From: Gemmatimonadota bacterium
GTDB lineage: Bacteria > Gemmatimonadota > Gemmatimonadetes > Longimicrobiales > Gaopeijiaceae
Direction of reading: 5' to 3'
Assembly: GCA_022822445.1 (NCBI GenBank)
Contig: JAJEBR010000029.1
Coordinates: 1 to 64,000, forward strand
Length of the DNA stretch: 64,000 bases
Shown: one piece after another, positions 26,760 to 35,302 of the stretch
Layout of the letters: every line of letters starts with the position of its first letter
Position numbering within the stretch: position 1 is the first letter of the stretch
Position numbers and translations under genes: made by a program
Notes under the pieces: generated by a model
The model's database searches: none
Told to the model about the DNA's origin: nothing
What the model saw: the letters and a program-made list of their open reading frames with translations, nothing else

Positions 26760-26844
26760 GCGATCCTTCAGAGGTCCCGCAAGGTTGCGATCTATGACAG
26801 GCGCTTCCCTCCTTTCTGTACTCCAAGCTCTGCCAAAGCTTGCA

Positions 26845-26867
26845 GATTGTCAATCCAAATGACAATC
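26845..26867. promoter_or_regulatory. GATTGTCA-N7-TGACAATC inverted repeat
   Basis: Perfect 8-bp arms (26845-26852 and 26860-26867) lie between the DUF4143 ATPase gene (minus) and the HTTM gene (plus). On the minus strand the right arm contains a consensus TTGACA -35-like hexamer. A partial third copy, AGATTGTC, is at 26903. This looks like an operator for one or both divergent genes. Confidence 0.5.
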
Positions 26868-26967
26868 GGCCAAAGTTTCCCGGAAAACCCCGACACGCTT
26901 GTAGATTGTCCACCACTCCGCGTCCCTCGCGGACCGCGCCTACCCCAGCCCCAGGAGCCCAGCCCCG

Positions 26968-28569
26968 ATGGGTGTGATGGACAGCCTGGCATCAGACATC
27001 CATGCGCTGCCGCTCGACATCGGGCGGATCATCGTCGGCGGGGTTCTCTTCGTCTATTTCTTCAACACGCTCAGGCAGGCGCGCGACTTCAGCGATCCCG
27101 ACGGCCTGATCGACCACGGGCTGATGTGCCGGCTCTTCCCGCCGCTCCGCTTGAGCCTCTTTCAGCCGGGGATGCCGGGGGTGCTGTTCCGCGCCGTCTA
27201 CGTCTGCGCGTGCGTGGCGGCGCTCATGGTGGTCGCGGGTTACCATCCGCGCGCCGCCGGCGTCTTCCTCTTCCTGGCGGCGTTGTCCACGCTGCGCTGG
27301 AATGTGCTGGCAAGCTACCTCGACGACGCCATGATCCACATCTTCTGCCTGTGGATCGTGCTGCTGCCGGTGGGGAGCACGCTGAATGTGCCGGACCTGA
27401 TGGCGGGGGCAGCGGGCGGCGGCCTGGCGGCCGCGGCGGACAGCGGCTCTTCCGTCGTCGACACCTGGCTGGCCGCGACCGTCCCCGGGGCTGCCCCCCG
27501 TGCCTTCATCGTGAACATGGCGCTCGTCTACATCGTGGCCGGGCTGTACAAGTTCACCAGCCCGATGTGGCGGGACGGCTCCGCGATGCACTCCGCGCTC
27601 CGCATGCCGATCGCGCGCGCGCCCGGCTTCTGGACCCTGCGCTGGCGCATCCCCCTCCGCCTGGTGACCTGGGCCGCTCTGATCCTGGAGCCCCTCTTCG
27701 CGCTGATCTTCGTGCTGCCGCCGGGCACGCCGCTCAAGTGGCTGCTCATCGCGGGGACCGCCGTCTTCCACCTCGGGATCGCGGTCACGCTCAAGATCCC
27801 GTACTCGAACCTGGCGATGATGGGCGCGCTGCCCCTCGCGCTGGCGCCGGAGATCATGCAGGGATGGCTGGGGGTGCCGCCGGTTGGGGGAGCCGACGTC
27901 GCGGCACCGGTGCTGCTGCCGTCAGCCGTCGCCACCACCGCCGGTCCGGGCCCCGCAGGTCCGGGTCCCGCAGGTTGGATCGCCCTCACCCTCGTTGCCC
28001 TGATCACGGTCCAGATCGTCTGGGAGGCCGCGAACACCGGTCGCCGGCTCCGCCCGCGCTATTCCTCGGCCGGTTGGGACAATCCGGTCCGCGCGCTGCT
28101 CTGGATGGCCGGCATCTTCCAGAGCTACCGGCTGTTCGACTGGGTCGACGAGCGCAACCATCACGTGCGCTTCGAGGTCACGCGGGTCAGCGGCGCTGCG
28201 TCCGCCGATGGCGACGCCGACGGTCCCCCCGAGCGCACGACGCCGTCCGAACCCGCCGTCCCCCTCGATCCCGGCGCCATCTTCCCCCAGACCATGCGTC
28301 ACCTGCTCCTGCAATCCTACCTTGTCGGCAACATCTGGATGCGGATGAGCCCCGGGCAACTCGAGCGGGTCCGCCGGGCGCTCCTCACCCGGCACGCCCG
28401 CCGCTACGCGCGCACGCACCCCGACGCGGGCACGATCGAGGCGGTCGCGATCGTGCAGCGGGTCACCGCCGACAACCTCGAACTCACCCGCGGCGAACGG
28501 CGGCCGATGATGCGCTTCACCTGCCGGGGTGGCGAAGCGGTCATGCATCATCCGAAGGAAGAGGAGTAG
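26968..28569 (+). CDS. HTTM-domain membrane protein
   Basis: This 533-residue protein has roughly eight hydrophobic helices, with dense clusters at residues 18-40, 70-115, 120-135, 190-205, 235-300 and 335-355. The pattern fits the HTTM family related to vitamin-K-dependent carboxylases. The soluble C-terminus (about 380-533) has no motif I recognise. A GPGPA repeat occurs near residue 330. It lies 9 bases before an asparagine synthase gene, so the two probably act together. The start is uncertain by three codons (ATG at 26977 is possible). Confidence 0.7.
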   Translation: MGVMDSLASDIHALPLDIGRIIVGGVLFVYFFNTLRQARDFSDPDGLIDHGLMCRLFPPLRLSLFQPGMPGVLFRAVYVCACVAALMVVAGYHPRAAGVFLFLAALSTLRWNVLASYLDDAMIHIFCLWIVLLPVGSTLNVPDLMAGAAGGGLAAAADSGSSVVDTWLAATVPGAAPRAFIVNMALVYIVAGLYKFTSPMWRDGSAMHSALRMPIARAPGFWTLRWRIPLRLVTWAALILEPLFALIFVLPPGTPLKWLLIAGTAVFHLGIAVTLKIPYSNLAMMGALPLALAPEIMQGWLGVPPVGGADVAAPVLLPSAVATTAGPGPAGPGPAGWIALTLVALITVQIVWEAANTGRRLRPRYSSAGWDNPVRALLWMAGIFQSYRLFDWVDERNHHVRFEVTRVSGAASADGDADGPPERTTPSEPAVPLDPGAIFPQTMRHLLLQSYLVGNIWMRMSPGQLERVRRALLTRHARRYARTHPDAGTIEAVAIVQRVTADNLELTRGERRPMMRFTCRGGEAVMHHPKEEE

Positions 28570-28578
28570 AGGGCGACG

Positions 28579-30609
28579 ATGTGCGGCATTGCAGCGATCC
28601 TGTCCCGTAACGGGTCCGTCGACGCGGAGGCGTTGCGCCGCGCCACCCGTGCCCTGCGGCATCGTGGGCCGGACGCGGAGCGCACCTGGGTTTCGCCGAG
28701 CGGCAGGATCGGCCTGGGCCACCGGCTGCTGGTCATCAACGACCCGGACGGCCACCAGCCGATCGCGAGCGAGGACGGGCGGATGCACATCATCGTCAAC
28801 GGCCAGTTCTACGACTTCAAGCGCATCCGTGCCGAGCTCGAGGCGAAGGGGCACCGCTTCCGCACCCGCTCCGACAGCGAGATCGCGCTGCACCTCTATG
28901 AGGACCTCGGCGCGGGCTGCCTGGAACACCTGCGCGGCCAGTTCGCCTTCGTGATCTGGGACGAGGAGCGGGGCACCCTCTTCGCGGCCCGCGACCGCTT
29001 CGGCCTCAAGCCGCTCTTCTACGCGGAGCACGACGGCGCGCTCTATCTCGCATCCGAGGCGAAGGCGCTCTTTGCGGCGGGCCTGCCGCGGGCCTGGGAC
29101 GAGAGCGGCGTGTACCACTGGCTGCTCGCCTGCCCCGACGAGAGGCGGTCGCTCTTCAGGGGGATCCGGCAGGTGCCGCCGGGGCACTTGATGAGGGCCG
29201 GGAATGGTGCGGTGCGGCTGCGGCGGTACTGGGACCTGCCTGCATCGCCGCGGCGGCGGAGAATGCGGCGGAACCGGTCCGCGCCGGCAGACTCCGGCTT
29301 CGCGGCCACCCGCGGCCCCAGCCAAACGCCCGGGCTCGGCCCGTCCACCCGGTTCAGCCAGGCTTCCGGCCCCAGCCAGACCTTCGGCCTACCCCACGCG
29401 CTCAGCTTCCCCCACGCCGTTGAGCAGGCGCGCGCGCTCACCGAAGAAGCCATCCGGCTGCGCATGGTCGCCGGGGTCCCCGTCGGCTGCCTGATCAGCG
29501 GCGGGCTCGATTCCTCCTCGGTCCTGGCGGTGGCGGCCACTTGCACGGACGGCCCGGTCGCCGCCTTCACGGTCGGGTTCGAGCGGAGCGAATTCGACGA
29601 GAGCGACGGGGCGCGGGAAGCGGCCGCGGCCGCCAACGCCGACCACACCGTCGTGACGCTGAGCGACGCCGATCTGGCCGACCACTTCGCCGACGCCGTC
29701 TGGCACGCCGAGACGCTGCAGTTCAACACCCACGGCGCGGCACGCTACCTGCTGAGCCGGGGCGTGCGGGACGCCGGCTATCGCTCGGTGCTGGCGGGCG
29801 AGGGCGCCGACGAGGCTTTCTTCGGCTACGAGTTCCTGCGCGCGGCGGCCGGTGCGTCGCGTGGCGGCCTCGGCCCGGCCAGGATCCTGCGCATCCTGTC
29901 GGGACTGCTGCGCTCGCCGCGCCGCCACCACCCCACCCTGGCCGCCATCTCGCCCTGGCTGGCCCGCCTCGCGCTCCTCCTCCCGGCGGCCCCCTCGCTC
30001 TTCACGCGCCTCTCGGGCGGCCTCGGCCTCATCCAGTCGGTCTGTTCACGCGACTTCCTGCGCGGCTTCGACGGCTACGACCCCTACCGCACCTACTACC
30101 GCCGCTGCAAGGAGGCCGCCGCCATCTCCCGGCGCGAACCGGCGCGGCAGCTCCTCTACCTCTGGCTGCACTCGATCTTCGCCAACTACCACATGGCCGC
30201 CGACCGGCTCGACATGGCGCACGGCGTCGAGGTCCGCCTCCCCTTCCTCGACCACCACCTCTTCGAGCACCTGAACCGCCTCCCGCTCGCGCTCCTCACC
30301 GACCATCCCCGCGAAAAGCACCTGCTGCGCGAGGCGATGCGCCCCCACATCCCGGACTCGGTGTACGGGGCGGTGAAGCGCCCGTTCATGGCGCCCTCGG
30401 CGGTCGGCACGGCCGGTCCGCTGCACGACTTCCTGCAGGACACGCTGCGGGGCGAGGCGCTGCGGGCGGTGCCGTTCGTGGATGCGGCGGCGGTGGGGGG
30501 GGTGCTCGACGGGCTCCCGCGGCTGGCCGACCGGGATCGCGGTTCCGTGGACTCGCTGCTGCTGATGCTGGCGTCCGTGGCCGTGTTGCAGGAGCGGTGG
30601 GGGTTGTAG
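28579..30609 (+). CDS. asnB: Glutamine-hydrolysing asparagine synthase
   Basis: This 676-residue class II amidotransferase has catalytic Cys2 (MCGIAA), glutaminase blocks (LRHRGPDAE, VNGQFYDF) and the ATP pyrophosphatase P-loop SGGLDSS near residue 307. Known members make asparagine or amidate natural products and cell-surface glycans. The protein is about 50 residues longer than usual because of a low-complexity insertion at about 225-275 carrying GPSQTPGL/GPSQTFGL repeats. Pairing with an HTTM membrane protein suggests a specialised substrate rather than housekeeping asparagine supply; that is inference. Confidence 0.88.
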   Translation: MCGIAAILSRNGSVDAEALRRATRALRHRGPDAERTWVSPSGRIGLGHRLLVINDPDGHQPIASEDGRMHIIVNGQFYDFKRIRAELEAKGHRFRTRSDSEIALHLYEDLGAGCLEHLRGQFAFVIWDEERGTLFAARDRFGLKPLFYAEHDGALYLASEAKALFAAGLPRAWDESGVYHWLLACPDERRSLFRGIRQVPPGHLMRAGNGAVRLRRYWDLPASPRRRRMRRNRSAPADSGFAATRGPSQTPGLGPSTRFSQASGPSQTFGLPHALSFPHAVEQARALTEEAIRLRMVAGVPVGCLISGGLDSSSVLAVAATCTDGPVAAFTVGFERSEFDESDGAREAAAAANADHTVVTLSDADLADHFADAVWHAETLQFNTHGAARYLLSRGVRDAGYRSVLAGEGADEAFFGYEFLRAAAGASRGGLGPARILRILSGLLRSPRRHHPTLAAISPWLARLALLLPAAPSLFTRLSGGLGLIQSVCSRDFLRGFDGYDPYRTYYRRCKEAAAISRREPARQLLYLWLHSIFANYHMAADRLDMAHGVEVRLPFLDHHLFEHLNRLPLALLTDHPREKHLLREAMRPHIPDSVYGAVKRPFMAPSAVGTAGPLHDFLQDTLRGEALRAVPFVDAAAVGGVLDGLPRLADRDRGSVDSLLLMLASVAVLQERWGL

Positions 30610-30649
30610 GGGCGGCTCGAGAGGCACCGCCCTGGTCAGGGACGGTCAG

Positions 30650-30835
30650 AACTTCCCCGGGATGAACGGGATTCAGCCGAGTCATGGTCTTCTCTCCCTG
30701 GTGGTAGTCGACGATCTCCGCCTCGTACGTGTCTCCGGACCTAAACCGGAAACACAGCCTCCATTGGTCGTTGATTCGGATGCCTACGGTCCCCCGGCAA
30801 TGTCCACCTGGACATTTGAACGTAAGCTGCTTATG
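30650..30835 (-). pseudogene. HigB-HigA toxin-antitoxin remnant
   Basis: The minus strand encodes the C-terminal half of a RelE/HigB toxin (GIRINDQWRLCF, then YEAEIVDYH) but lacks its N-terminus. The usual stop after DYH is lost, so it reads in frame into the first 12 residues of a HigA antitoxin (MTRLNPVHPGEV, ATG at 30685). HigA similarity then ends abruptly, close to the 3' end of asnB. Both genes are therefore truncated. A perfect palindrome AATGTCCACCTGGACATT lies at 30799-30816 inside the toxin fragment. Confidence 0.75.
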
Positions 30836-30842
30836 ATCAGGC

Positions 30843-31109
30843 ATGAATGGTGAAATCCGAAGATACCTTGCCGAAATCGGTCGGCGGGGAGGCCGCAAGA
30901 GCCGCCGCACGCTTGATCCCGAGACCGCCCGGGCCATGGTCCGCGTGCGGGAGGCCCGCCGCGCGTTTCGAAAGTTCCATGCCATGTGTTTCTGGTCCTA
31001 CCGCAAGGATCTGGAAATCGGCCCGGCCGACGTGGAGTGGGTGGCCGAGACGCTGAAGAAGAACGGAGATATGAGGGCCTGGCGGATGGCGGGGCGACTG
31101 TGCCGCTGA
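30843..31109 (+). CDS. Small partner protein of an AbiEii-like nucleotidyltransferase
   Basis: This 88-residue protein resembles small proteins encoded directly before AbiEii-type nucleotidyltransferases, with CFWSYRKDLEIGPADVEWVAE and a C-terminal AWRMAGRLCR. The N-terminus is basic (GRRGGRKSRR). The gene looks intact, and its stop overlaps the start of a truncated nucleotidyltransferase. That makes it an orphan half of a broken two-gene cassette. Its function is unknown. Confidence 0.65.
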   Translation: MNGEIRRYLAEIGRRGGRKSRRTLDPETARAMVRVREARRAFRKFHAMCFWSYRKDLEIGPADVEWVAETLKKNGDMRAWRMAGRLCR

Positions 31110-31215
31110 CACGGTTTCAGCACGAGCTTCTGGCGTTGCTCGCCCGCTCCAGAGATTCCGAGGGCTATCTGGCCGGGGGAACGGCGCTCCACTTCGCCCC
31201 CACTCTCCGCGCCGC
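31100..31215 (+). pseudogene. AbiEii-like nucleotidyltransferase, 5' fragment
   Basis: From the GTG at 31100, overlapping the preceding stop, the frame encodes PLTRFQHELLALLARS and YLAGGTALHFAP, the start of a nucleotidyltransferase toxin. The catalytic DxD block that should follow (usually SxDxDYF) is missing and the sequence turns into unrelated codons near 31215. The rest of the gene is deleted, next to the gene ending at 31330. Confidence 0.72.
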
Positions 31216-31329
31216 GACTGCTTTATTGCCCCTTGCCCTGAGCCATCCCTGGAAGAACAGGGCCTGGTCCCCCACTTCGGGCGATCCGGGGGAATCCTGC
31301 CGAGGGTTGTGTACGCCGAGCGTTAGCTG

Positions 31330-32406
31330 CTAACTCGCCGTCCGCCTCACCACCACCTTCACCTCCACATCCGCGTACAGCCCCCCATCGTCCGCCCGGC
31401 CCCGCAGCAGATACGTCCCCGGCTTGTCGAAGGTCACGTCGACGGTCCAGCGGCCGTCCTCGGGCAGTTCGGGCGGCACCCACAGCGGCGCCCACGGGGA
31501 ATTCGCCCCGGCGCGCGTGTCCTCCCACACCTTGATCTGGGGCGGGTCGAAGGTGACCGCGCCCGCGAGGCCGGGGTCGTTGGCGCCCACCTCGGTGCGC
31601 GGGTCGCCCTGGCCGGCCACGCCCGCTTCCCCGGCGCCACCCGCGATCCCCTCCCCACGGTACAGGAACCACGACATGAACAGCCCGTTCACCTTCTGCA
31701 CGGTGATCCGCGACGGGGGCCTCAGCTGCCGGCTGCTGAGGGTTGGCGGCGCGCTCCAGATCGAGTCGGCGCGCGCGGAGTCCTCCGCGGTCTCCGGCGG
31801 GCTCGGCGCGGAAGGACGCCGCGACCGCAGCAGCCCGTCGTCCTCGACGAGCACGGTGATGGTCAATGGGCGCCCCACCAGGGCCACAAGCTCTTCCGGA
31901 CCCTCAAGGGTGATGTTCGGGGGCTGGTTGCCCCGGATCCGCGCGTCGCTGGATCCCGCCCCCAGCGCACCGGTTTCCGACATGATCACCGTGTTGTCCA
32001 CGATGTAGTCCGGCCTCAACGTCGCGTATGCGCGTTCGGTGACGCCGTTCGTCGTCAGCGTCCACACCAGCTCCCTGTCACCCCAGTCGGCCGGGACGCG
32101 CACCTCGAAGACGAAGCGGTTGCGGCGCGGCAGGAAGTGGGTCGGCTGCCCGCGGTCCGCCGGCCCTGGCGAGAAGGAGTTTTCCTCGCCGACCGGCACG
32201 TCGAGTTCCTCGCGCCAGTTCCGGTTCATGTAGCCGAAGAGGAAGCTGAAGGTGCCGTCCTCGTTCGGCACCCATCCTTCGAAGGCGGGCGCGACGTTCT
32301 GGCCGCGCTGGTAGGTCTGGGCGGCGGCGTCCTGGAAGCCACCGTGGAAGCCGACGGCACCGGCCGCCAGCAGCAGGACCGCAAGCCGGATCTTCATCCT
32401 GCGCAT
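31330..32406 (-). CDS. Exported partner of the cytochrome/monooxygenase-like protein, copy 1
   Basis: This 358-residue secreted protein has a signal peptide and an opening PAFEGWVPNEDGTFSFLFGY block, followed by beta-rich sequence (RFVFEVRVPADWG; VDVTFDKPGTYLLRGRADDG). The same architecture occurs at 59524-60386, again directly after a cytochrome c/monooxygenase-like gene. It starts at the ATG at 32406, 4 bases after the upstream gene. I do not know its activity; a copper- or substrate-binding accessory role is a guess from context. Confidence 0.72.
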   Translation of the reverse strand: MRRMKIRLAVLLLAAGAVGFHGGFQDAAAQTYQRGQNVAPAFEGWVPNEDGTFSFLFGYMNRNWREELDVPVGEENSFSPGPADRGQPTHFLPRRNRFVFEVRVPADWGDRELVWTLTTNGVTERAYATLRPDYIVDNTVIMSETGALGAGSSDARIRGNQPPNITLEGPEELVALVGRPLTITVLVEDDGLLRSRRPSAPSPPETAEDSARADSIWSAPPTLSSRQLRPPSRITVQKVNGLFMSWFLYRGEGIAGGAGEAGVAGQGDPRTEVGANDPGLAGAVTFDPPQIKVWEDTRAGANSPWAPLWVPPELPEDGRWTVDVTFDKPGTYLLRGRADDGGLYADVEVKVVVRRTAS

Positions 32407-32410
32407 CCCG

Positions 32411-33997
32411 CTACCGGTTGCCCCGGCCGGCGTCGCCACGGTTGGTCGCGCTCCCCGCTTCGCTGCCCGACCCGTTCCCGGACCCGGACGAGCCCGATCC
32501 GCCCGCATCGCCACCACCGTCGTCCGCCCAGTAGTCCGGATTCCCGTTCGCCGGGATCACCATGCAGAGCGGGCACCCGACCACGTGGTCGTTCGGACCC
32601 AGCGCGAGCTTCGCCCGCCGCCTGGCCATCTCCTCGACGAACTGCTCGTCGGTGAGTGCGACGCGCATCCCCAGATCGATGAACATGTTCGCCACCGAGC
32701 GGTTGCCCGAGCCCTGCCAGTTGCGGGTATCCGGCACATTCCGGTTCGCTTCGGAAGTGTCCATGTAGCCGATGATGTGCAGGATCGTGCCCTCGGGCAG
32801 CAGCGGCTGGTGGTCCTGTTCGTAGGTATAGCCGCGGACCCAGTTGTGGTCGTACCCGACGCAGTTGATCGTCTCGACGTTGAAGCCCCAGATCGCCTCG
32901 AGGCACATGCGCATCCCGGGTGCGTGCAGGTGGGGTTCGAAGGTGACGATCTTGGTGTGCTGGTTCAGGACCTGGTAGGCGTGCAGCTCCTGGCCCGCTT
33001 CGCCGGCGCGGATGTCGATGTCGCTGCCGTTGCCGAGTCCGAAGCTTGTGCGCCGGTACTTCGGCTCGTAGTCGGGCGGATGGAAGCGGAAGCCGATCTC
33101 CAGGTGGGCGCGGGTGTCGCGGCCGTTGGAGTGCAGGTGAAGGGAGTTGGAGACGATCGACGAACCGGCGCGCAGAAGGCGTCCGGCGTCGTTGTCGAAG
33201 ATGTCGGGTTCGCGGCCGACTTCGTGGACGGGCCAGGTCACGACGCTGGACCGCGTCCGGGTGCCGTCCTCCAGCGTCTCGGGCCCCTTGAACGTGCTCC
33301 AGATCATGTGATGCACCACAAACCGGCCGCCGACGGTGTGGCGGCCTTCGTGTCCGCCGTCCGCGGTCCGGCCGACGTCGTTCACCTCGCGGATCTCGAC
33401 GGACTTGACGTAGCGATCCTCCTCGAGGCCGGTGGGCACGGGCTCGATGTCGCCCCACCAGTCGGGCACGTCACCCTTCACCAGCACCTCGGGCAGCTTC
33501 ACGATCAGATCGGGTTCGCCCGCGACCCACACCACGTCGTCGTCGAATTCGAGGGGCGGCGGCAGGTCCGCGGGATCGCCCTCCGGGGTTCCGGCCCGCC
33601 ACCAGCGCTCGATTGCGTCGATCTCCCAGTCCTGTAGCGACATGTCGTCCTTGAAGTGCTGGATGCCGACGTCCTTCTCGACATACCACGGCGGCATGGC
33701 GCCGGCGCGATCCCGGATCCCGGTGCGGCGGACGATCCGGCTCGCATGCTCCTTCACCTCGGCGAACTCGACGAGCGACATCGGCGCCACGCCGCCGTCA
33801 CGGTGACAGCGCACGCAGCTGCGCTGCAGGATCGGCGCGATGTCGCGGCTGAAGGTGACCTCGTTCTGCGCGGTGCCGTTGGCGGAGCCGTCGGTCTGGG
33901 CGGCGAGACCGTTCGCCGCGAGGCCCACGCCGGCAGTCCCCGCCAGGGCGAGAACTACTGTCAACAGGGAGATTCTGGTCAGCTTCGCAATCGACAT
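32411..33997 (-). CDS. Cytochrome c and copper monooxygenase-like exported protein, copy 1
   Basis: This 528-residue protein has a signal peptide, a single c-heme site CVRCH at residues 61-65 (preceded by DIAPILQRS) and MPPWYV. The later part carries histidine motifs of type II copper, ascorbate-dependent monooxygenases: VVHHMIW, LHLHSNG, FEPHLHAPGMRM. It probably works in the periplasm as an oxidase or monooxygenase fed through the heme. The C-terminal 40 residues are a Gly/Ser tail. It is followed by its partner gene, as in the homologous pair at 58208-60386. Confidence 0.8.
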   Translation of the reverse strand: MSIAKLTRISLLTVVLALAGTAGVGLAANGLAAQTDGSANGTAQNEVTFSRDIAPILQRSCVRCHRDGGVAPMSLVEFAEVKEHASRIVRRTGIRDRAGAMPPWYVEKDVGIQHFKDDMSLQDWEIDAIERWWRAGTPEGDPADLPPPLEFDDDVVWVAGEPDLIVKLPEVLVKGDVPDWWGDIEPVPTGLEEDRYVKSVEIREVNDVGRTADGGHEGRHTVGGRFVVHHMIWSTFKGPETLEDGTRTRSSVVTWPVHEVGREPDIFDNDAGRLLRAGSSIVSNSLHLHSNGRDTRAHLEIGFRFHPPDYEPKYRRTSFGLGNGSDIDIRAGEAGQELHAYQVLNQHTKIVTFEPHLHAPGMRMCLEAIWGFNVETINCVGYDHNWVRGYTYEQDHQPLLPEGTILHIIGYMDTSEANRNVPDTRNWQGSGNRSVANMFIDLGMRVALTDEQFVEEMARRRAKLALGPNDHVVGCPLCMVIPANGNPDYWADDGGGDAGGSGSSGSGNGSGSEAGSATNRGDAGRGNR

Positions 33998-34229
33998 TTC
34001 TGCGTGCCTCCGTCATTGGGGGGCGAACCGGTCTCTGTGCTCAGTCTACCGGGTCAGTTCATTGCGCGCAAAGCCGAGCGTGCCGGCCCGGCGGGCGGAC
34101 CATCGGACGATGCCGGCACCGCGTGGCCCGGTGCCCGCACCGTGCGACCTTCCCGGTTGACCCCACAAGCCCCGGACCCCAACCTTCCCCACCACGCACG
34201 CACGTCCCACCCCCAGCCGCCACATCCTC

Positions 34230-35216
34230 ATGCGCCGCACCCTCCTCATCGCCGCCACCCTCCTCGTCCCCCTCTTCGCCGCATGCGGGACGGCGGACAG
34301 CGGATCGAGCGATGCCGCCCCCGCCGAGACTCCCGCTGCCGCCGTCGCTCCGGCGCTCCCCGAGGGCGCCGAGGCCTTCTCCCTGCTCGGCGAGCCGCTC
34401 TACCCTTCAACGGCACCGGCCGACGTCGCCGCCCGGCGCGCCGACGACATCGCCGCGGCCCGCGCCGACTACGACGCCGACCCCGACGACGCGGACGCGA
34501 TCATCTGGCTCGGCCGCCGCATCGGGTACACGGGGCGGTACCGCGACGCGATCGAGGTCTTCTCGGAGGGCGCGGCCAAACACCCCGCGGACGCGCGCAT
34601 GTACCGCCACCGCGGACACCGGCGGATCAGCGTACGCGAATTCGACGCGGCGATCGCGGACCTGTCGCACGCCGCCGGGCTCGTCGAGGGGCAGCCGGAC
34701 GAGGTCGAGCCGGACGGCCAGCCGAACGAGCGCGGCATCCCGACAAGCACGCTGCAGTCGAACATCCACTACCACCTCGCGCTGGCCCACTACCTCAAGG
34801 GCGATTTCGAGACCGCCCTTCAGTCATACGAGGACTACTTCGCCGTGACCACCAACCCCGACCAGCTCGTCGCGATCTCGCACTGGTGGTACATGGCGCT
34901 GCGCCGCCTGGGCCGCGACGAGGAGGCCGCGGCCGTGCTGGAGCCGGTGACCGCGGAGCTGGACGTGATCGAGAACACCAGCTACCACCGCCTCCTGCTC
35001 ATGTACAGGGGAGAGATCGAGGCCAACGAGCTGTGGGACCCGGAGAGCGAGGACCCGGCTGGCGTGGCAATCGCATACGGGGTCGCCAACTGGCACTTCT
35101 ACAGCGGACGCGCGGAACAGGGCGAGGAGATGTTCCGCCGCATCCTGGAGGGCTCGGGCTGGGCCGGCTTCGGCTACATCGCGGCGGAGGCGGAGATCGC
35201 GCGGCTGGGCGGATAA
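34230..35216 (+). CDS. TPR-repeat lipoprotein
   Basis: This 328-residue lipoprotein (LVPLFAACGT) has tetratricopeptide-type helices (IIWLGRRIGYTGRYRDAIEV, YHLALAHYLKGDFETALQSY, WWYMALRRLGRDEEAAAVLE). Such proteins scaffold complexes at the outer or inner membrane. It stands alone between convergent or divergent genes, so context gives no clue. The 230 bases upstream contain no other gene. Confidence 0.8.
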   Translation: MRRTLLIAATLLVPLFAACGTADSGSSDAAPAETPAAAVAPALPEGAEAFSLLGEPLYPSTAPADVAARRADDIAAARADYDADPDDADAIIWLGRRIGYTGRYRDAIEVFSEGAAKHPADARMYRHRGHRRISVREFDAAIADLSHAAGLVEGQPDEVEPDGQPNERGIPTSTLQSNIHYHLALAHYLKGDFETALQSYEDYFAVTTNPDQLVAISHWWYMALRRLGRDEEAAAVLEPVTAELDVIENTSYHRLLLMYRGEIEANELWDPESEDPAGVAIAYGVANWHFYSGRAEQGEEMFRRILEGSGWAGFGYIAAEAEIARLGG

Positions 35217-35302
35217 GGGCCCGGCACCTCGCCGCCCCCGGGTGCCGCGCGGGGATGGTCCACGGCCTGCAGTTGGCCGCCCCGCCGTCAATCACTCCGC
35301 CG

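Noticed and set aside
26007-28610. 867-codon plus-strand frame spanning the DUF4143 ATPase and HTTM genes
   Set aside because: It crosses two genes on different strands and shows only biased composition; the HTTM gene in another frame has real membrane segments.
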